From Methylonatrum kenyense (GTDB lineage: Bacteria; Pseudomonadota; Gammaproteobacteria; Nitrococcales; Aquisalimonadaceae), in the NCBI RefSeq assembly GCF_023195885.1, contig NZ_JALPKO010000003.1, positions 248,001 to 312,000 on the forward strand: 64,000 bases of DNA, written 5' to 3'. Both the position numbers and the translations under genes were made by a program. Within the stretch, counting starts at the first letter, position 1. Each line of letters opens with the position of its first letter. Shown piece after piece: positions 1 to 8,315 of the stretch. The notes beneath the pieces are model-generated. The model was not told where the DNA came from and made no database searches. It saw only the letters and a program-made list of their open reading frames with translations.

Positions 1-167
1 CCGGGGCACCTGAAACGGTGCTGCTCGACTACGTCAACGATCAGGCACAACCGACCCTCGTGATCATGGGGCGTCGCGGCATGAGTGGTTGGCAGGAGGC
101 GCTGCTCGGCAGCATCAGCCGAAATCTGCTGAGCAAGGCATGTTGCCCTGTGATGGTCGTTCGATAG
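1..167 (+). CDS. Universal stress protein, C-terminal fragment cut by window edge
   Basis: The reading frame is open from base 3 to a TAG at 165-167 and gives about 54 residues. The stretch VIMGRRGMSG followed by LLGSISRNLL and a terminal CPVMVVR matches the UspA-type nucleotide-binding end (family motif G-2x-G-9x-G-S/T). UspA proteins are cytoplasmic stress proteins, often ATP-binding. The N-terminal part and start lie outside the window, so single- or tandem-domain architecture cannot be judged. The gene points toward the toxin-antitoxin pair but is separated from it by about 170 bases containing that pair's own promoter. Confidence 0.85.
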   Translation, partial: GAPETVLLDYVNDQAQPTLVIMGRRGMSGWQEALLGSISRNLLSKACCPVMVVR

Positions 168-277
168 TGGCGGATGGTTTTTCGCTCTTCGTTAGCAGTA
201 CGCGAGCCATGGCCTTAACTCTCTGCGCATCAGGGATTTCCTGGACGTCACAGTGCGGGTTACACATAACGTCCGTT

Positions 278-305
278 TTGGCGAACGTACGGTATGGCGT
301 ACAAT
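278..305 (+). promoter_or_regulatory. Candidate sigma70 promoter of the yefM-yoeB pair
   Basis: TTGGCG (278-283), a 16-base spacer and TACAAT (300-305) match the -35/-10 consensus well and lie about 32 bases before the antitoxin start. Two CGTAC copies (286-290 and 298-302) flank and overlap the -10, as expected if the antitoxin complex autorepresses. The promoter is seen in the sequence; autoregulation is inferred from family knowledge. Confidence 0.5.
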
Positions 306-337
306 CTGCTTGGAGTTGATCATGCAAGAGGTGCGTC

Positions 338-580
338 ATGACCGGAATCACAGCAACTGAGGCGCGCAGTAAGCTATATCGGCTGATTGATGAAACCGCG
401 GAGTCCCATCAACCGATCGTCATCATGGGTAAGCGGAACAGAGCCGTTTTGGTGTCAGAAGAGGATTGGTCGGCAATTCAGGAAACACTCTATCTGCTCT
501 CTGTACCAGGTATGCGAGAGTCCATTCGTGAGGGTATGGATACCCCCGCGGGGGAATGCGATGAGGAGTTGGATTGGTGA
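338..580 (+). CDS. Type II antitoxin, YefM/Phd family
   Basis: This 80-residue protein begins MTGITATEARSKLYRLIDE and contains the segment PIVIMGKRNRAVLVSEEDW, the Phd/YefM DNA-binding fold in which the N-terminal half binds operator DNA. The acidic C-terminal tail (ECDEELDW) is the usual toxin-wrapping region. An AGAGGT Shine-Dalgarno lies just upstream of the ATG. The stop overlaps the toxin start by 7 bases, so the two are translationally coupled. By family knowledge it neutralises the RNase toxin and autorepresses the operon together with it. Confidence 0.92.
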   Translation: MTGITATEARSKLYRLIDETAESHQPIVIMGKRNRAVLVSEEDWSAIQETLYLLSVPGMRESIREGMDTPAGECDEELDW

Positions 581-840
581 CATGGACGTTGGTTTACACG
601 AAACAAGCCCAGAAGGACGCAAAGAAACTGGCCTCCAGCGGCCTGAAGCCAAAAGCCGAGGAATTGCTGGCGCTGATTGCAGAAGACCCGTACCGCAAAC
701 CACCTCCGTTTGAGAAGCTCATTGGCGACCTTGCGGGGGCCTGTTCACGCCGCATCAACATTCAGCACCGTCTGGTCTATCAGGTCCTCGAAGAAGAAAA
801 AGTGGTCAAGGTTTTGCGGCTTTGGAGCCACTACGAGTGA
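574..840 (+). CDS. Type II toxin, YoeB/Txe-family mRNA endoribonuclease
   Basis: This 88-residue protein has the YoeB layout: an N-terminal WTLVYTKQAQKDAKKL helix, a central PFEKLIGDLAGACSRRINIQHRLVYQV core and a C-terminal SHYE. In the YoeB family an Arg in the core and a C-terminal His-Tyr pair carry out ribosome-dependent mRNA cleavage; the Arg-rich core and the His-Tyr are both present. Unlike E. coli YoeB, one Glu follows the His-Tyr. The start overlaps the antitoxin gene. Length and motifs are intact, so an active toxin is expected. Confidence 0.92.
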   Translation: MVTWTLVYTKQAQKDAKKLASSGLKPKAEELLALIAEDPYRKPPPFEKLIGDLAGACSRRINIQHRLVYQVLEEEKVVKVLRLWSHYE

Positions 841-900
841 TCCGTGACCGACTGCTACGTTACGCTAACCGATCACCTCACCCAGAACCGCCGAACCGTC

Positions 901-1311
901 TTACCCCGCAACCGTCACGATCAGCTTCCGCGCATGCGGCGCGTGACGGTGCTCCCAGAGCCATATGCCTTGCCAGGTGCCGAGATCGAGGCGTCCTTCA
1001 TCCACCGGCACCGTGACCTCGGTCTGGGTGAGGATCGTGCGGATGTGCGCTGCCATGTCGTCAGGTCCTTCCTCGGCATGCTCGAACATCGGGTCGCCGT
1101 CCTGGACCAGGCGGCTGATGAACCGCTCCAGATCCCGGCCAACGGCCGGATCGGCGTTTTCCGAGATGATCAGCGAGGCGCTGGTGTGCTGCAGGAACAC
1201 GTGGCAGAGCCCGATGCGGACCCCGGAGTCGGTAACCACCCTGGCGATCTGCGCGGTGATATCGGTCTGGCTGCGTCCGTTGTTGCGGATGGTCAGGGTT
1301 TCGCGATGCAT
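901..1311 (-). CDS. YjbQ/UPF0047 family protein
   Basis: This 136-residue protein matches the YjbQ (secondary thiamine-phosphate synthase-like) family, with CHVFLQHTSASLIISENADP near residues 36-55 and a C-terminal GTWQGIWLWEHRHAPHARKL. The conserved His and Glu in these motifs form the presumed active site. Family members have weak thiamine-phosphate synthase activity in vitro, but their physiological role is uncertain. A strong AGGAGGA lies about 9 bases before the ATG. The gene is transcribed toward yoeB and ends about 60 bases from it, so the two are convergent. Confidence 0.9.
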   Translation of the reverse strand: MHRETLTIRNNGRSQTDITAQIARVVTDSGVRIGLCHVFLQHTSASLIISENADPAVGRDLERFISRLVQDGDPMFEHAEEGPDDMAAHIRTILTQTEVTVPVDEGRLDLGTWQGIWLWEHRHAPHARKLIVTVAG

Positions 1312-1331
1312 GGGTAGTGGTCCTCCTGTTG

Positions 1332-1919
1332 TCAGGCAGTCGGTTTCAGACCCATCAGTTTCAGATCCAGCAGAAACAGTTGCGGTGCGGCTGCCGGTAT
1401 TCCGTCCGGGTTCGCCCGTTGCCAGCGCCAGTTGTCGCCGAGTTCTTTGAGGAATGCCAGCACGGCGTCGTGTTCCTCGCCGCCACCGGGGTGACCGGTG
1501 TAGACCATGACACTGATGCGCCCGCCGGGAGCGAGCAAGCGGCAGGCCGCATCCAGGCCGCGCAGGCTGGTGTCCGTCCGCGTGGTGACGGTCTTGTCGC
1601 CACCGGGCAGATAGCCGAGGTTGAACATCGCTGCCCGGATCGGCGCCTTGATGTGTTCTTCCATGGTTTCATGGCCAGCGGCGACCAGGCGGACGGGCGC
1701 CAACAGGTCCTGTTCCTGCAGTCGGCGCCGGGTGGCGTCCAGTGCCACCGGTTGGATATCGAACGCCGTAACACGGCCTGCCGGGCCGACGGTTTGTGCC
1801 AGGAACAGGGTGTCGTGGCCATTGCCGGCGGTGGCATCCACGGCATGGTCGCCGGTTCCAAGCACCTCGGCAATCGACTCCTGCGCCAGCCTGACCAGTG
1901 AGATGCGCGGTCGACTCAT
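1332..1919 (-). CDS. Class I SAM-dependent methyltransferase, YtqB/MnmM-like
   Basis: This 195-residue protein has the SAM-binding motif DATAGNGHDTLFLA (about residues 28-41) and the family-specific NLGYLPGGDK (about 100-109), both diagnostic of the YtqB (rRNA methylase-like) family. Some family members, called MnmM, methylate the wobble base 5-aminomethyl-2-thiouridine in tRNA; whether this one does is inferred only. The ATG overlaps the stop of the upstream FAD oxidoreductase (ATGA), giving tight coupling. It ends 20 bases before yjbQ, probably in one operon. Confidence 0.85.
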   Translation of the reverse strand: MSRPRISLVRLAQESIAEVLGTGDHAVDATAGNGHDTLFLAQTVGPAGRVTAFDIQPVALDATRRRLQEQDLLAPVRLVAAGHETMEEHIKAPIRAAMFNLGYLPGGDKTVTTRTDTSLRGLDAACRLLAPGGRISVMVYTGHPGGGEEHDAVLAFLKELGDNWRWQRANPDGIPAAAPQLFLLDLKLMGLKPTA

Positions 1920-2968
1920 GGTTTCAGCGGTATCAGGGACTTGTTCATGAAACCCTGGACGAAGCGGTCCACATGCCAGGGGCCGAGGAGGGTGCCGCGG
2001 GAGCCGAAGCCGTCCAGCAGTGCCAGCGCCGGCTGATCGCTGGCGAGGCCGGCGAACGGCGGGCCCGGGCGGGAGCCGGCGCGGATGCCGCCGATATGGT
2101 CCAGCACCTCGGGCGACGGTGCCTCCGGAAACAGGCTTCGATAGTCGTCCAGCAATGCCTGTCGCGTCTCCGGATCCGAATCACGCCGATCCAGGTCATG
2201 CTGGTAGGTGGCACCGAACCAGGCGCGGTTGTCGTCCAGCGCTGCGAGCGTGCGCCCGGCATGCACGACCTCGTCCGGCATGGCGGAATCGCGCCGCAGG
2301 ACCAGGGCCTGGCCGCGACTGAGGCGCCAGGGAAGGGCGCGAAAGGCGTCCCAGTGTCGTGCCTGATGGCCGGTGCACAGTACGCAGAGACGCGCCGTGT
2401 GCCCGTTCCAGTGGCAACCCGCTGTCTCCAGTTCCAGTGCATCCGGTTCCAGTCGTGTTTGCCGGAGGCGTCCGCTGGCCTCGAGCCAGGCGCGGGTTCG
2501 TTGCAGCAGGGTCGCGACGTCCACCTGACCGCCGCCGTCGATCCGGCAGGAGCCCAACGGGTCGGGCATGCCGGCCGGGCCATGGCCGGGTAGTTGAAGC
2601 GGGCCGAGCAGCCGGGCGCCGGTGGCGGTCTGCCGTTGCCGGGCATGACGGCGGAGTTCCTCGTCCAGCGTGAAGATGCGGATCATCGGCTGCGGTCGGT
2701 AGAGCGGGGCATCCAGCCGTTCGGACAGGCTGGCGTAGCGTCGTTTCGCGGTCTCCAGCAGGGTGTCGAGATTCTCCGGGGCGCTGAAGCGGCGGCCGGT
2801 ATACGGCGTCATCAAGCCGGCGGCGGCCAGGCTAGCCGCATCCTGGTGGCCGTCGTCGACGAGCAGGAAGTCGAGGCCTGCATCTGCCGCCGCATGGGCA
2901 AGCAGGCTGCCGATCAATCCCTGGCCGACGATGAGCAGGTCGAGTGATGATGAAGCGGCGTGACGCAA
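1916..2968 (-). CDS. FAD-dependent oxidoreductase, D-amino-acid oxidase (DAO) superfamily
   Basis: The N-terminus LDLLIVGQGLIGSLLAHAAADAG is a Rossmann dinucleotide-binding motif (GxGxxG), followed by the DDG acidic end. The second half contains a GLIG/ALVLR-type DAO core, and the C-terminus GIRAGSRPGPPFAG...LLDGFGSRGTLLGP matches the family's FAD-capping segment. At 350 residues it has the usual length for glycine oxidase or MnmC-C-like enzymes. Coupling to a tRNA-methyltransferase-like gene suggests, but does not prove, a role in tRNA wobble modification like the MnmC oxidase domain. Substrate is unassigned. Confidence 0.82.
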   Translation of the reverse strand: MRHAASSSLDLLIVGQGLIGSLLAHAAADAGLDFLLVDDGHQDAASLAAAGLMTPYTGRRFSAPENLDTLLETAKRRYASLSERLDAPLYRPQPMIRIFTLDEELRRHARQRQTATGARLLGPLQLPGHGPAGMPDPLGSCRIDGGGQVDVATLLQRTRAWLEASGRLRQTRLEPDALELETAGCHWNGHTARLCVLCTGHQARHWDAFRALPWRLSRGQALVLRRDSAMPDEVVHAGRTLAALDDNRAWFGATYQHDLDRRDSDPETRQALLDDYRSLFPEAPSPEVLDHIGGIRAGSRPGPPFAGLASDQPALALLDGFGSRGTLLGPWHVDRFVQGFMNKSLIPLKP

Positions 2969-3049
2969 CGGGGAATCAATCCTGAATCAGCAGTTTGTGG
3001 ATGGCGACGCAGCCCAGTAGCATACGCGATCCTGCAGTGAGGGCCGGCC

Positions 3050-4384
3050 ATGCAACACGCCACTGAATCATCCCACCGTATCGGTTTTGTCAGCCTGGGC
3101 TGCCCCAAGGCGCTGGTGGATTCCGAGCGCATCCTGACCCAGCTCCGCGGCGAGGGCTACCAGCTGGTCAGCGGCTATGACGAGGCCGACCTGGTGGTGG
3201 TGAACACCTGCGGCTTCATCGAATCGGCACGCGAGGAATCGCTGGATGCCATCGGCGAGGCCCTGGCCGAGAACGGCAAGGTGGTGGTCACCGGCTGCCT
3301 GGGGGCCACCGAGGACCTGATTCGCGAGCGGCACCCGGATGTGCTGAACATCACCGGGCCGCATGATTACGAGGCGGTGATGCGGGCAGTGCATGCGCAA
3401 CTGCCCCCGCCCGCACGCAATCCGTTCACCGACCTGCTGCCGGCCAGCGGCGTGAAGCTGACGCCGCGGCATTACGCATATCTAAAGATTTCAGAAGGTT
3501 GTAACCACAAGTGCAGTTTCTGCATTATCCCGAAGCTGCGCGGCAAGCTGGTCAGCCGGCCGCTGCCGGAGATCCTGCGCGAGGCGGAACGGCTGGTGGC
3601 CGATGGCGTCCGCGAACTGCTGGTGGTCAGCCAGGACACCTCGGCCTATGGCGTTGATCGGCGGTTCGAGACGGTGGACTGGAAGGGTGAGCAACTGCGC
3701 ACCAACATGACGGATCTGTGCAAGGCGCTGGGTGATCTCGGTGTCTGGGTACGCCTGCATTACGTCTATCCGTATCCCCATGTCGACGAAACCATGCCGT
3801 TGCTGGCCGACGGTCACATCCTGCCGTACCTGGACATCCCGCTGCAGCACGCCAACCATCGCATCCTCAAGGCGATGAAACGGCCGGCCAATGGTGAGAA
3901 GGTGCTCGAGCGCATCCGCAACTGGCGGGCACAGGCGCCGGACCTGACCATTCGCTCCAGTTTCATTGTCGGTTTCCCCGGCGAGACCGAGGCGGATTTC
4001 GACGAGCTGGTGGACTTTCTGCGCGAGGCGAAGCTGGACCGGGTCGGCTGCTTTACCTATTCGCCGGTGGACGGCGCCGATGCCAATGCGCTGCCGGACT
4101 GGGTGCCTGCCGAGGTGGCGGAGGAGCGTCGGCGCCGGCTGATGGAGGTGCAGGCGGAAATCAGCGCCGAGCGGCTGCAGCGTTTCGTGGGTCAGACCAT
4201 GCAGGTGCTACTGGACGGTTTCGATGATCAGGGCGTTGCCGTGGCGCGGAGTTTCGCCGATGCGCCGGAGATCGATGGCGTGGTCTACATGGATGAGGCG
4301 GACGGCCTGCAGGCCGGTGATTATGCGGACGTACAGATCACCCAGGCCGATGCCCATGATCTGTACGCCCGCCATTTGCGGTAA
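3050..4384 (+). CDS. rimO: Ribosomal protein uS12 methylthiotransferase RimO
   Basis: RimO is a radical-SAM enzyme that adds a methylthio group to an Asp of ribosomal protein S12. This 444-residue protein has the three expected parts: the N-terminal UPF0004 domain ([17 protein letters not shown], with Cys in LGCPK, NTCGF and TGCLG), the radical-SAM cluster motif CNHKCSFC (Cys151, 155, 158) and a C-terminal TRAM domain from about residue 375. CPKALVDSE at the N-terminus distinguishes RimO from MiaB. It is monocistronic and convergent with the wrbA remnant, which ends 11 bases away. Confidence 0.97.
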   Translation: MQHATESSHRIGFVSLGCPKALVDSERILTQLRGEGYQLVSGYDEADLVVVNTCGFIESAREESLDAIGEALAENGKVVVTGCLGATEDLIRERHPDVLNITGPHDYEAVMRAVHAQLPPPARNPFTDLLPASGVKLTPRHYAYLKISEGCNHKCSFCIIPKLRGKLVSRPLPEILREAERLVADGVRELLVVSQDTSAYGVDRRFETVDWKGEQLRTNMTDLCKALGDLGVWVRLHYVYPYPHVDETMPLLADGHILPYLDIPLQHANHRILKAMKRPANGEKVLERIRNWRAQAPDLTIRSSFIVGFPGETEADFDELVDFLREAKLDRVGCFTYSPVDGADANALPDWVPAEVAEERRRRLMEVQAEISAERLQRFVGQTMQVLLDGFDDQGVAVARSFADAPEIDGVVYMDEADGLQAGDYADVQITQADAHDLYARHLR

Positions 4385-4395
4385 AACTCGAACAA

Positions 4396-4578
4396 CTATG
4401 CCTGCAGCTTCTGGCCAATCGTCGCCAGCCGCTTGCCGAGCACGCTGTCCGGCATCAACTCCGGCAGCTTGCGGATCACGGCAGTGGCGCCGGAAACACT
4501 CTCCACACCTTCAGCGACCAGTTTCGCCATCTGGTAGACATTGCCAAAGGTGCTGTAGTACACGATCAGGACGTTCAT
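4396..4578 (-). pseudogene. Truncated wrbA-like flavodoxin gene (first 60 codons only)
   Basis: The 60 residues MNVLIVYYSTFGNVYQMAKL...GATAVIRKLPELMPDSVL match the N-terminus of WrbA (NAD(P)H:quinone oxidoreductase, normally about 200 residues), including the FMN phosphate loop YYSTFGN. After PDSVL the similarity stops and a short GKRLATIGQKLQA tail reaches a TAG just 11 bases from the end of rimO. About 140 residues, including the rest of the flavin pocket, are missing. The Shine-Dalgarno GGGAGG is intact. It follows the MarR regulator by 18 bases. Most likely a deletion remnant; a functional microprotein is less likely. Confidence 0.72.
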
Positions 4579-4596
4579 CGGACCTCCCTGGGTTCT

Positions 4597-5043
4597 CTAG
4601 TCGAAGACATTGCGAAGGCGGGCCAGACTGGCCCGCACTTCCTGCATTTCCGCTTCCGACAGTTGCTCCAGCTTTCGCCGTAGGTGTTCGCTGTGCGCGG
4701 GGAAGACCTCCGCGAACAGGCGGTGGCCCTCGTCGGTCAGTTCCGCGACCGTGCTGCGGCGATCGTTGTCCGCCGGCCGCCGCCGGACCAGGCCGCGGGC
4801 CTCCAGCCGGTCAACGACGCTGGTCAGCGTGGTCTTGTAGATCAGCGTGCGTTGCCCCAGCACCTTGAACGTCAAACCGTCGGTGTTGCCGAGCGTGGCC
4901 AGCACGTCGAACTGCGCCGGTGTCAGCCCCTGGGCCTTGATATGCGGCTGGGCATAAGCCTCGAAGGCCTGATAGGCCTCCACCAGATCGCGTAGCAGCC
5001 GCATGAATAGCGGGCGGGGCCGTTGATCTTGCATATTGTTCAT
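4597..5043 (-). CDS. MarR-family transcriptional regulator
   Basis: This 148-residue protein has a winged helix-turn-helix: AQFDVLATLGNTDGLTFKVLGQRTLIYKTTLTSVVDRLEARGLVRRRPADNDRR, ending in the D-x-R-S/R wing characteristic of MarR. The flanking helices would form the dimer interface. It precedes the wrbA remnant, so the intact operon was probably a redox-sensing MarR controlling a quinone reductase. Two ATATTCG copies, 15 bases apart (5042-5048 and 5057-5063), overlap and precede the start codon and are candidate operator half-sites. A second ATG three codons in (5034) is an alternative start. Confidence 0.9.
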   Translation of the reverse strand: MNNMQDQRPRPLFMRLLRDLVEAYQAFEAYAQPHIKAQGLTPAQFDVLATLGNTDGLTFKVLGQRTLIYKTTLTSVVDRLEARGLVRRRPADNDRRSTVAELTDEGHRLFAEVFPAHSEHLRRKLEQLSEAEMQEVRASLARLRNVFD

Positions 5044-5163
5044 ATTCGAAATGTCTATATTCGTACAAAAAGTGCAAGCCAGATTTCTCCGGCGTTCGAA
5101 CGGATAAAAGTGTCCTTGGCGTCAGACAGGGCGTCCGCGTCGTACCGGCGGTTGGCGCGGCGG

Positions 5164-5928
5164 TCAGACAAAGTGCCGTCTGATGAAATCGTCCATCAGG
5201 CGCGTCACGTCGGTCGGTTGTTCCACAGGCAACATGTGACCTGCTGGCGCCACCACGGCGAGTCGGGCGTTGGGTAGGCCGTCCTCCAGCCGCTGCGCCT
5301 CGCCCAGTGGCGTCATGCGGTCGCTATCGCCGCTCAGCAACAGGGTTCGCTGGGGGATGGCATCCAGGCAATCGCGAATGTCGAAGTGATTGCAGGCGTT
5401 GAAATCCCGCAACCAGACATCTGCCGGCACGTGCCTGGAGGTTTCCCGGAAGCGTTCGGCGAGGCTGGGGCTGGCCATCGGGGAGAAGATGGCGCGGGAC
5501 ATCTCGTCGATTGCCTCTTCGGGATCATCGACGAACAGGTCCAGTAGTCGTTCGGAGATGCGCAGCGTGGGTCCACAGCCGAGGATGATCAGACCCTGCA
5601 GCCATGACGGCTGCTCCTGGCCAAGCGTCAGCGCAATACCGCCGCCCATGGAGTGTCCGGCAAGCACCACGCGATCGGCATCCAGGAAATCGATGAACTC
5701 GGCGACCAGTTCCGCGTGGTCGTCGATGGTGGCAAGTGTCTCGCCATCGGACCGGCCATGCCCGGGTAGGTCGAGGCCGTAGATATTGCAGTTCTCGAGC
5801 TGGAACAGTGCCGGCGGCCAGATGCTGTGGTCGCAGCCGGCGCCGTGAATGCAGATCAGCGTGACTGGCGCATCAAGATCGTGGCCTGTGTAAAAGCAAG
5901 AAATGCCGTCAAGTGTGACTTCTGGCAT
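5164..5928 (-). CDS. Alpha/beta-fold hydrolase
   Basis: This 254-residue protein shows the alpha/beta hydrolase order: oxyanion segment ICIHGAGCDHSIW, LDLPGHGRSDG, nucleophile elbow GHSMGG (Ser about residue 94), acid LLSGDSDRMTP and catalytic His in VAPAGHMLPVEQP. All three catalytic residues are present. There is no signal peptide, so a cytoplasmic esterase or lipase-like enzyme is likely. Substrate cannot be inferred from context. It is monocistronic with about 120 gene-free bases before marR. Confidence 0.9.
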   Translation of the reverse strand: MPEVTLDGISCFYTGHDLDAPVTLICIHGAGCDHSIWPPALFQLENCNIYGLDLPGHGRSDGETLATIDDHAELVAEFIDFLDADRVVLAGHSMGGGIALTLGQEQPSWLQGLIILGCGPTLRISERLLDLFVDDPEEAIDEMSRAIFSPMASPSLAERFRETSRHVPADVWLRDFNACNHFDIRDCLDAIPQRTLLLSGDSDRMTPLGEAQRLEDGLPNARLAVVAPAGHMLPVEQPTDVTRLMDDFIRRHFV

Positions 5929-6018
5929 CGAACGCCCCCCGAGCCGTCTGTCTGTCAGCTTTGCCCATGCGCCCCGGATTTACCAGTACGCCAGCCGCCG
6001 TCCGCCGGCCACGCGACG

Positions 6019-6627
6019 TTACGGGCTCGAGGGCCGGAAAGCCCTGGTCCCTACCGCGGCGCTGATTCTGCCAACGATCTCCGGCGGTTCCGCATCCCGC
6101 GGACGGATGATCAGCATATCGGCGGGGTTGAGTGCGGTGTCGGTCAGCCCGACGATGTTCAGCCGATGGGTCACCAGGATGACCGACGGACCGTCCGCCA
6201 GCGCCGCGATCAATTCGCGCATGTCGGCCAAGCGCTGCTCGCGTTGCTCACGGGCATAGAAGAAACTGTCCAGCGCGGGCTGCCGGGTCACCGGACCCAG
6301 GCCCAGGGCTTCCGCGGTCTGCCAGCAGCGGCAGTAGCGGCTGGTGTGAACCGGGGTCTCGCCCAATCCATGCTCCCGGAACAGCAGTCCGAGGCGCTGC
6401 GCCTCCTCCCGACCGCGGTCCGAAAGTTCGCGCTGCCGGGAACAGTCGTCAAGGTCGATGTCGTCGACCATGTCGGCCCCGGGAGCGGAGGCATGCCGCA
6501 TCAGCACGATGTAGCCGCCGTCGTGGAGCTGTGCAAGCAGGGGAGGCAGGTCCGCCGGTTCGGTGTGCAGCGGCAGTGGCGGCAGGCAGGCCGCCAGCAG
6601 GCCCAGAAGAAACCGTATCCGTGTCAT
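6019..6627 (-). CDS. Secreted histidine phosphatase family protein at the end of the cyd operon
   Basis: Starting at the ATG that overlaps the cydC stop (ATGA, 6624-6627), the protein has 202 residues. It begins with a signal-peptide-like MTRIRFLLGLLAACLPPLPLHTEP, then the catalytic YIVLMRHASAPG (Arg-His phosphohistidine motif) and a second catalytic His in VILVTHRLNIV. This is branch-2-like histidine phosphatase architecture with probable periplasmic location. The longer reading frame upstream runs through cydC and lacks a signal sequence, so it was not used. Coupling to cydC suggests coexpression with the bd oxidase; the substrate is unknown. Confidence 0.85.
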   Translation of the reverse strand: MTRIRFLLGLLAACLPPLPLHTEPADLPPLLAQLHDGGYIVLMRHASAPGADMVDDIDLDDCSRQRELSDRGREEAQRLGLLFREHGLGETPVHTSRYCRCWQTAEALGLGPVTRQPALDSFFYAREQREQRLADMRELIAALADGPSVILVTHRLNIVGLTDTALNPADMLIIRPRDAEPPEIVGRISAAVGTRAFRPSSP

Positions 6628-8315
6628 CTGCCGTCCCCCCGGGGCTGGAGGTGTCCGTCGATCAGCTGCAGCCGTCGAAACGTGTCGGGGATGACTGCGC
6701 TGGCATGGCTGACCATGACGATCACGCGCTGTGATTCGCTGGCACTCAGCCGTTCGAGTATACGTCGCCCCTGGTCCATGGGCAGTCCCTCGGTGGGTTC
6801 GTCCAGCAGCAGGAGATTGCCAGGGGCGAGCAGGGTCCGTGCCCATGCCAGGCGTCGCGCCTGTCCTCCCGAAAGTCCGCCACCGCCGGGGCCGAGTTGG
6901 CTGTCGAGTCCATCCGGCATGCCATCAATGAATTCGGCCAGCTCGACCAGTTCCAGCACATCCCAGAGCATCGCATCGCTGGCGTCCGGTCGCGCCAGTA
7001 GCAGATTGTCCGCAATGCTGCCCTGGAACAGCACGGTACGTTGCTCCAGCAAGGCCAGCTGCCGGGCCCGGCGGGTCGGGGGAATGGCGTTCACCATCGT
7101 GTCGCCGAGCATCACGCGGCCATTGAGGGGTTCGAGCTCGCCCATCAGCAGGTCCAGCAACGCCGACTTGCCGGTGCCGCTGGGGCCGACAATCGCCAGC
7201 CTGTCGCCCGGGTGCAAACTCAGGCTGACCGCGTCAAGGCACAGCGGCTGGCCGTCGCGATACCGGAACGATACCTGTTCCATACGCAGCGGCTGCTCTG
7301 CCGGCGCGTCGCTGCCGGATTCGTCCGGCACAGGCCCGGAATCACTCTGGCGCAGGCCGAAAAGGCGCACCGCGCTCCATTGCAGGCGGCCGAGTTGCTG
7401 CCAAGCGGTGGGCAGCGGACGCAGGATCTCGCCAAGGGCGAATACCGTTAGTACCAGCATGACCAGAATCGGGCCGCTGATGGCGCCATCGCCATACAAC
7501 GCGATGCCGAACAGGGCGGTCAGCCAGACCGCCAGTTGCGAGAGCACGGTCAGCAGGCTGTCGCCCAGCGCTGTCTGTTGGCCGAGCTGCAGCCGCAGGC
7601 GTGCGGTATGTCGCCCCGTATCGAGCAATGCGGTGCCGTAACGCCCATCGCTGTCGAAGAACCGCAGCTCGGTCATGGCGTTGAGACTGGCGATCAGTTG
7701 CTGGCGGAAGTGACTCTGGGCGGCGGCCAGCTCGGTACCGGGTCGATGCCCGCGCCAGATCAGCCAGCCGATGCAGCAGAGACTGCCGGCCAGCAGCAGG
7801 ACAACGATCAGGAACCCTGTCAGGGGCGCCCAGATGGCCATCAGTAGTCCCGCCGCCAGCAGACCGAGCGCGGCAACGATGCTGGGCGCGAGCAGCCGCA
7901 GAAACAGTTGGTCCAGGGTGTCGACGTCGGTGGTGATTCGGTTCAGCAGCTCACCGTCGCGCAGCTGAGCCAGGTCCTGCCGCCGTTTCGGCAGCAAGCC
8001 ATTCACCACCCAGAGCCGGAGGTCCGCCAGGGTGCGCAGCACCGCCTCGTGGTTCAGAAGGCGTTCGCCGTAGCGGAACACGGCCCGGCCGACGGCAAAG
8101 GCCCGAATGCCGGCGCCGGGGCGGTAGATGTCCAGGCTGACGCTGGCGCCGGCGGCCATCAACAGGCCGGTGAGCCCGGTGGCGGTGACAAACCACCCGG
8201 ATAGCGCGAGCAGGCCGATGCCTGACAGTACGGCCAGCAGCATCAACAGCAGGCCACCGGCGAGCCAGCGCCAGCGGCGTGCGTGCAGCCGGATGAAGTA
8301 GCCCAGCACGCTCAT
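6624..8315 (-). CDS. cydC: Cysteine/glutathione ABC exporter subunit CydC
   Basis: CydC is a half-transporter (membrane domain plus ATPase) that pairs with CydD to export cysteine and glutathione to the periplasm and is required for cytochrome bd maturation. From MSVLGYFIRLH the protein has 563 residues: about six membrane segments, then Walker A GPSGTGKSALL, signature LSGGQARRLAWAR and Walker B LLLLDEPTEGL. The start is the ATG overlapping the cydD stop (ATGA). The 28 extra upstream codons lie inside cydD and were rejected. The stop overlaps the phosphatase start. Confidence 0.95.
   Translation of the reverse strand: MSVLGYFIRLHARRWRWLAGGLLLMLLAVLSGIGLLALSGWFVTATGLTGLLMAAGASVSLDIYRPGAGIRAFAVGRAVFRYGERLLNHEAVLRTLADLRLWVVNGLLPKRRQDLAQLRDGELLNRITTDVDTLDQLFLRLLAPSIVAALGLLAAGLLMAIWAPLTGFLIVVLLLAGSLCCIGWLIWRGHRPGTELAAAQSHFRQQLIASLNAMTELRFFDSDGRYGTALLDTGRHTARLRLQLGQQTALGDSLLTVLSQLAVWLTALFGIALYGDGAISGPILVMLVLTVFALGEILRPLPTAWQQLGRLQWSAVRLFGLRQSDSGPVPDESGSDAPAEQPLRMEQVSFRYRDGQPLCLDAVSLSLHPGDRLAIVGPSGTGKSALLDLLMGELEPLNGRVMLGDTMVNAIPPTRRARQLALLEQRTVLFQGSIADNLLLARPDASDAMLWDVLELVELAEFIDGMPDGLDSQLGPGGGGLSGGQARRLAWARTLLAPGNLLLLDEPTEGLPMDQGRRILERLSASESQRVIVMVSHASAVIPDTFRRLQLIDGHLQPRGDGR

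Noticed and set aside
4396-4578. Single frameshift splitting wrbA
   Set aside because: The missing 140 residues are not found in another frame; the next bases are the rimO 3' end.
5827-7641. Long plus-strand open frame (604 codons) over the hydrolase and cydC
   Set aside because: Antisense to clear genes with catalytic motifs; its translation is low-complexity Arg/Ser/Pro typical of G+C-rich shadow frames.
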